64,000 bases of DNA from Apus apus (lineage: Eukaryota; Chordata; Aves; Apodiformes; Apodidae): assembly GCF_020740795.1 (NCBI RefSeq), contig NC_067290.1, positions 21,399,001 through 21,463,000 of the forward strand, read 5' to 3'. This document shows, piece by piece, positions 61,601 to 64,000 of the stretch (position 1 is the first letter of the stretch; the number at the start of each line of letters is the position of its first letter). The notes beneath the pieces were generated by a model. The model searched no databases, was not told the DNA's origin, and worked only from the letters and a program-made list of their open reading frames with translations. Both the position numbers and the translations under genes were made by a program.

Positions 61601-64000
61601 AGTGAAGAGAACGAGGTACCATGCCACCTGTGGCCACACAGAGTGGAAAAGCTTGAGAACACAGCTGGCTGAAGGCGCCCTTGGCACACAGCCAGAGGGA
61701 AGCAGATCCTGAGGGCCAGCTTCCCAGTGTGTCTCCTGCATTCCCAGGAGAGCACTGAGCCAGAGCAGGAGCACTGAGGCACAACCTGCCTGGCACCTCT
61801 GCTGGCCTCAGGCACAGGTTGGCAGAAGGGGTGTGAGATGGGCTAGCCTTTGGGTGAGGTGCCAGTCTGGGGCCTGACAGTGAGTCCAGCTGCTGCTCAG
61901 GAATTCCATGGAATACACTGTGGTGTAGGCACCAGAGTATGACACTGGAAGCTCAGAGAGGTTTGGGTCTGGTCAGCAGGTGTATGAGAGCACATGACTC
62001 AGTCCATTGTGGGCAAACAGCCAGAGGCCTCCCAGGCAGGTTGCTGTGGTTGTGCCCATCACTGCTGGTCAGACACACAGCAGTGGGGGCAAGTTTTCTG
62101 ACCTGCTGCTCCAGTTCAGAAACATGCTGCAGGAATTAGTCAGGACAATTTCACCACACATGCTGATCAGGGCTTTGCCTTGCCCAGGATCCTTGCTGGC
62201 ACTGAGGCCCATACACACCATTTTAGAAGAAAAAAGAAACATAGGAAATAACCACATTGTTCTAGAATAGTTTGGCCACAAGAGCAGATTTTTCTGGCCA
62301 GTGCTGCTACTGACTGGTGAGTCCCTGAAGCAGGAGGGTCAAAATCCCTTCCAAAATGTAATTACATCCCTGATTAATCTTCTCAGATGTATGAGATATT
62401 TATTGATATAACTTGCACCTCAGCCCTGTGATTTACATTTTAGTTTCACTGAAACACTGGCAGGGTGTCCAAGGTTAAGTGCAGTGCTGGGGCTGGGTCT
62501 TTGGGCAGCAGAGCAGGAAGGCATTGCAGAACTCAGAGCTCCTTTAGCCCTGTGTCCTCGTCTGACCCTTTTGTTGTGTTTCTTTAAGCTTCTGAGCTAG
62601 GGGATGACTCCAGCTTCAGGAAAGGCTGCTCAGGAGTCTGTAGAATATGGAAAAAAGAGAGTTCTCTCCATGTACCCTGTCCCTGCCCTGTGCTGTCCCC
62701 AGTCTGGTCTCTGGGAACAGCAGCCACATGCTGGCCCAGCTGAGCAAGCTGCTTTGGTGGCAGAGCCCTGTGCCCTGGGATGGGCTGATGGGTGTTTATT
62801 TCTGGTTTTCTTTTCCCAATTGCAGGTCCCCAACATTGTCAAGGCCTTGCACAAGCAGCTCAAAGAGAAGAGCATCAAGTCACGACAGGGGTGTTTCAGC
62901 CTCCTGACAGAACTGGCCAGCGTCCTTCCTGGTTGCCTGGCAGATCACATCCCTGCACTGGTCCCTGGTAAGTTGGTGGTGGTCTCGGGGTGCAGAAGCA
63001 GGGTTGGTTCAATCCATTCCCAGCAGCTCTCTCCAATGGCTCATACCTTTTGGGCGGGGAGAGGAAGGAAAGGAAACTGATTGTGTCAGTGTTTTGAGGG
63101 GAGGGGGTTCGACAGGAACACTTGATGGAATAAGGCAGCAGTCTTCCTTGTCTCTTCTGCACAGGTGTTGTTTTCTCCTTGGCTGATAAATCCAGCTCCT
63201 CCAACATGCGGATTGATGCTCTGTCTTTCCTTCATGTCCTTCTTTGCAACCACCAACCTGAGGTGTTTCACCCTCACATCAAAAGCCTGCTGCCTCCGGT
63301 TGTCACCTGCATTGGAGACCCCTTTTATAAGATCACTTCAGAAGCTCTGCTGGTTACTCAGCAACTTGTGAAAGTTATCAGGCCTTTGGACAAGCCCTGC
63401 ACTTTTGATGCCAAGCCCTACGTGAAGGACCTTTTCCCCAGCACTCTGAAGAGACTGAAGGCAGCTGACATTGACCAGGAGGTGAAGGAGCGTGCCATCT
63501 CCTGCATGGGACAAATCATTTACAGTCTGGGAGACCATTTAAGCACTGATCTCCAGCCAACCTTGAAGATATTTCTGGAGAGGCTCAAAAATGAAATCAC
63601 CAGATTGACAACAGTCAAAGCATTAACCTTAATTGCTAGTTCTCCACTTAAAATAGATTTGAGACCCATTCTAGGGGAAGGCTTTCCTATTCTAGCTTCC
63701 TTCTTGAGAAAGAACCAGCGTGCCTTGAAACTGAGCACTCTGACTGCTCTGGACATCCTGGTGAAGAACTACAGTGACAGCCTCAAGCCTGCCATGATAG
63801 AGTCTGTCCTCACGGAGCTCCCAGCATTAATTACTGAGAATGACATGCATGTTTCCCAGGTGGCAATCGTGTTCCTGACTACTTTGGCTCAGGTGTACCC
63901 CTCCTGCCTCTCTAAGATCAGTGGCTCTGTTCTTGTGGAAATCTTTCAGCTTGTCCACTCTCCTTTGCTCCAAGGAGGGGCTCTAAATGCCATCACAGAC
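52682..64000 (+). CDS. CAND2: CAND2 (TIP120B), cullin-associated NEDD8-dissociated protein 2, partial
   Basis: Ten coding exons in frame to the window end give 755 aa of a family of about 1,230: 52682-52749, 55497-55640, 57118-57272, 58199-58322, 58944-59200, 59701-59806, 60474-60613, 61273-61565, 62826-62967, 63165-64000 (continues). CAND proteins are HEAT-repeat solenoids that wrap unneddylated cullin-RBX1 and exchange F-box and other substrate receptors. Seen here: [20 protein letters not shown] at the start, [16 protein letters not shown], an acidic stretch at about residues 314-342 (ending [10 protein letters not shown]), [31 protein letters not shown] and [22 protein letters not shown]2 rather than CAND1 is favoured by [33 protein letters not shown] in the acidic loop, and human CAND2 mapping to 3p25. 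Many positions are nonetheless CAND1-like. All introns are GT-AG; intron 1 is 2.7 kb. Confidence 0.92.
52750..55496 (+). other. CAND2 intron 1
   Basis: The 5' part (to about 53,250) is GC-rich island sequence containing a 37-bp tandem duplication and a degenerate GC-rich repeat (about 53,161-53,245). The rest is unique-looking. No exon of another gene recognised. Confidence 0.75.
52824..52894. repeat. 37-bp tandem duplication in CAND2 intron 1
   Basis: The block starting CCCCCGGAGCGGGGCC at 52,824 recurs at 52,861 with near-perfect identity (period 37 bp). It lies 75 bp past the exon 1 donor, in the CpG island. Confidence 0.85.

Noticed and set aside
1-64000. tRNA genes, CRISPR arrays, LTR elements, prokaryotic signals
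   Set aside because: I looked for tRNA B-box patterns, spaced direct repeats and long terminal repeats and saw none. The only mobile elements I could support are two CR1 fragments; diverged ones may have been missed by eye.

Overview
This is a vertebrate nuclear segment, almost certainly from a bird. The evidence is short introns in a compact gene-dense stretch, GC-rich CpG islands at each promoter, a CR1 LINE 3' end (28,062-28,257), and a ghrelin precursor of 116 residues with avian features. The genes match human 3p25 / chicken chromosome 12 type content. I assigned exons by hand from reading frame, splice sites and remembered human orthologues. All exon junctions listed preserve frame, but no alignment was run.

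Layout. 1-16.9 kb: no gene recognised; unique-looking noncoding DNA with a few short tandem repeats and one orphan GC-rich patch (5.19-5.47 kb). 17.09-21.87 kb (+): THUMPD3, 9 coding exons, 494 aa, a tRNA m2G methyltransferase. 23.49-24.49 kb (+): VHL, 3 exons, 165 aa. Its promoter holds an array of NRF1-like/GC-box units, and its 223-bp intron 1 is mostly a perfect 11-bp minisatellite. 24.5-28.0 kb: VHL 3' flank, then a CR1 3' end. 28.5-39.4 kb (+): IRAK2, 13 exons, about 731 aa, a death-domain pseudokinase with one GC-AG intron. 42.6-44.7 kb (-): GHRL (ghrelin/obestatin), 4 coding exons, ending tail-to-tail with IRAK2. 47.5-52.5 kb (-): SEC13, 9 exons, 320 aa. 52.7 kb to the window end (+): CAND2, the first 10 coding exons (755 aa), incomplete. 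SEC13 and CAND2 start head-to-head, 209 bp between start codons, in one CpG island.

The genes share no single pathway: tRNA modification, oxygen sensing/ubiquitination (VHL), cullin-RING exchange (CAND2), innate signalling (IRAK2), a peptide hormone (GHRL) and COPII/nuclear pore scaffolding (SEC13). VHL (CUL2 substrate receptor) and CAND2 (cullin exchange factor family) do belong to the same ubiquitin-ligase world. I saw no wholly new system. The most notable features are the VHL promoter and intron repeats, the IRAK2 GC-AG intron, the ghrelin splice-site differences from mammals, and the gene order: THUMPD3-VHL-IRAK2-GHRL-SEC13-CAND2 is not the human order, and TATDN2 is not seen between IRAK2 and GHRL.
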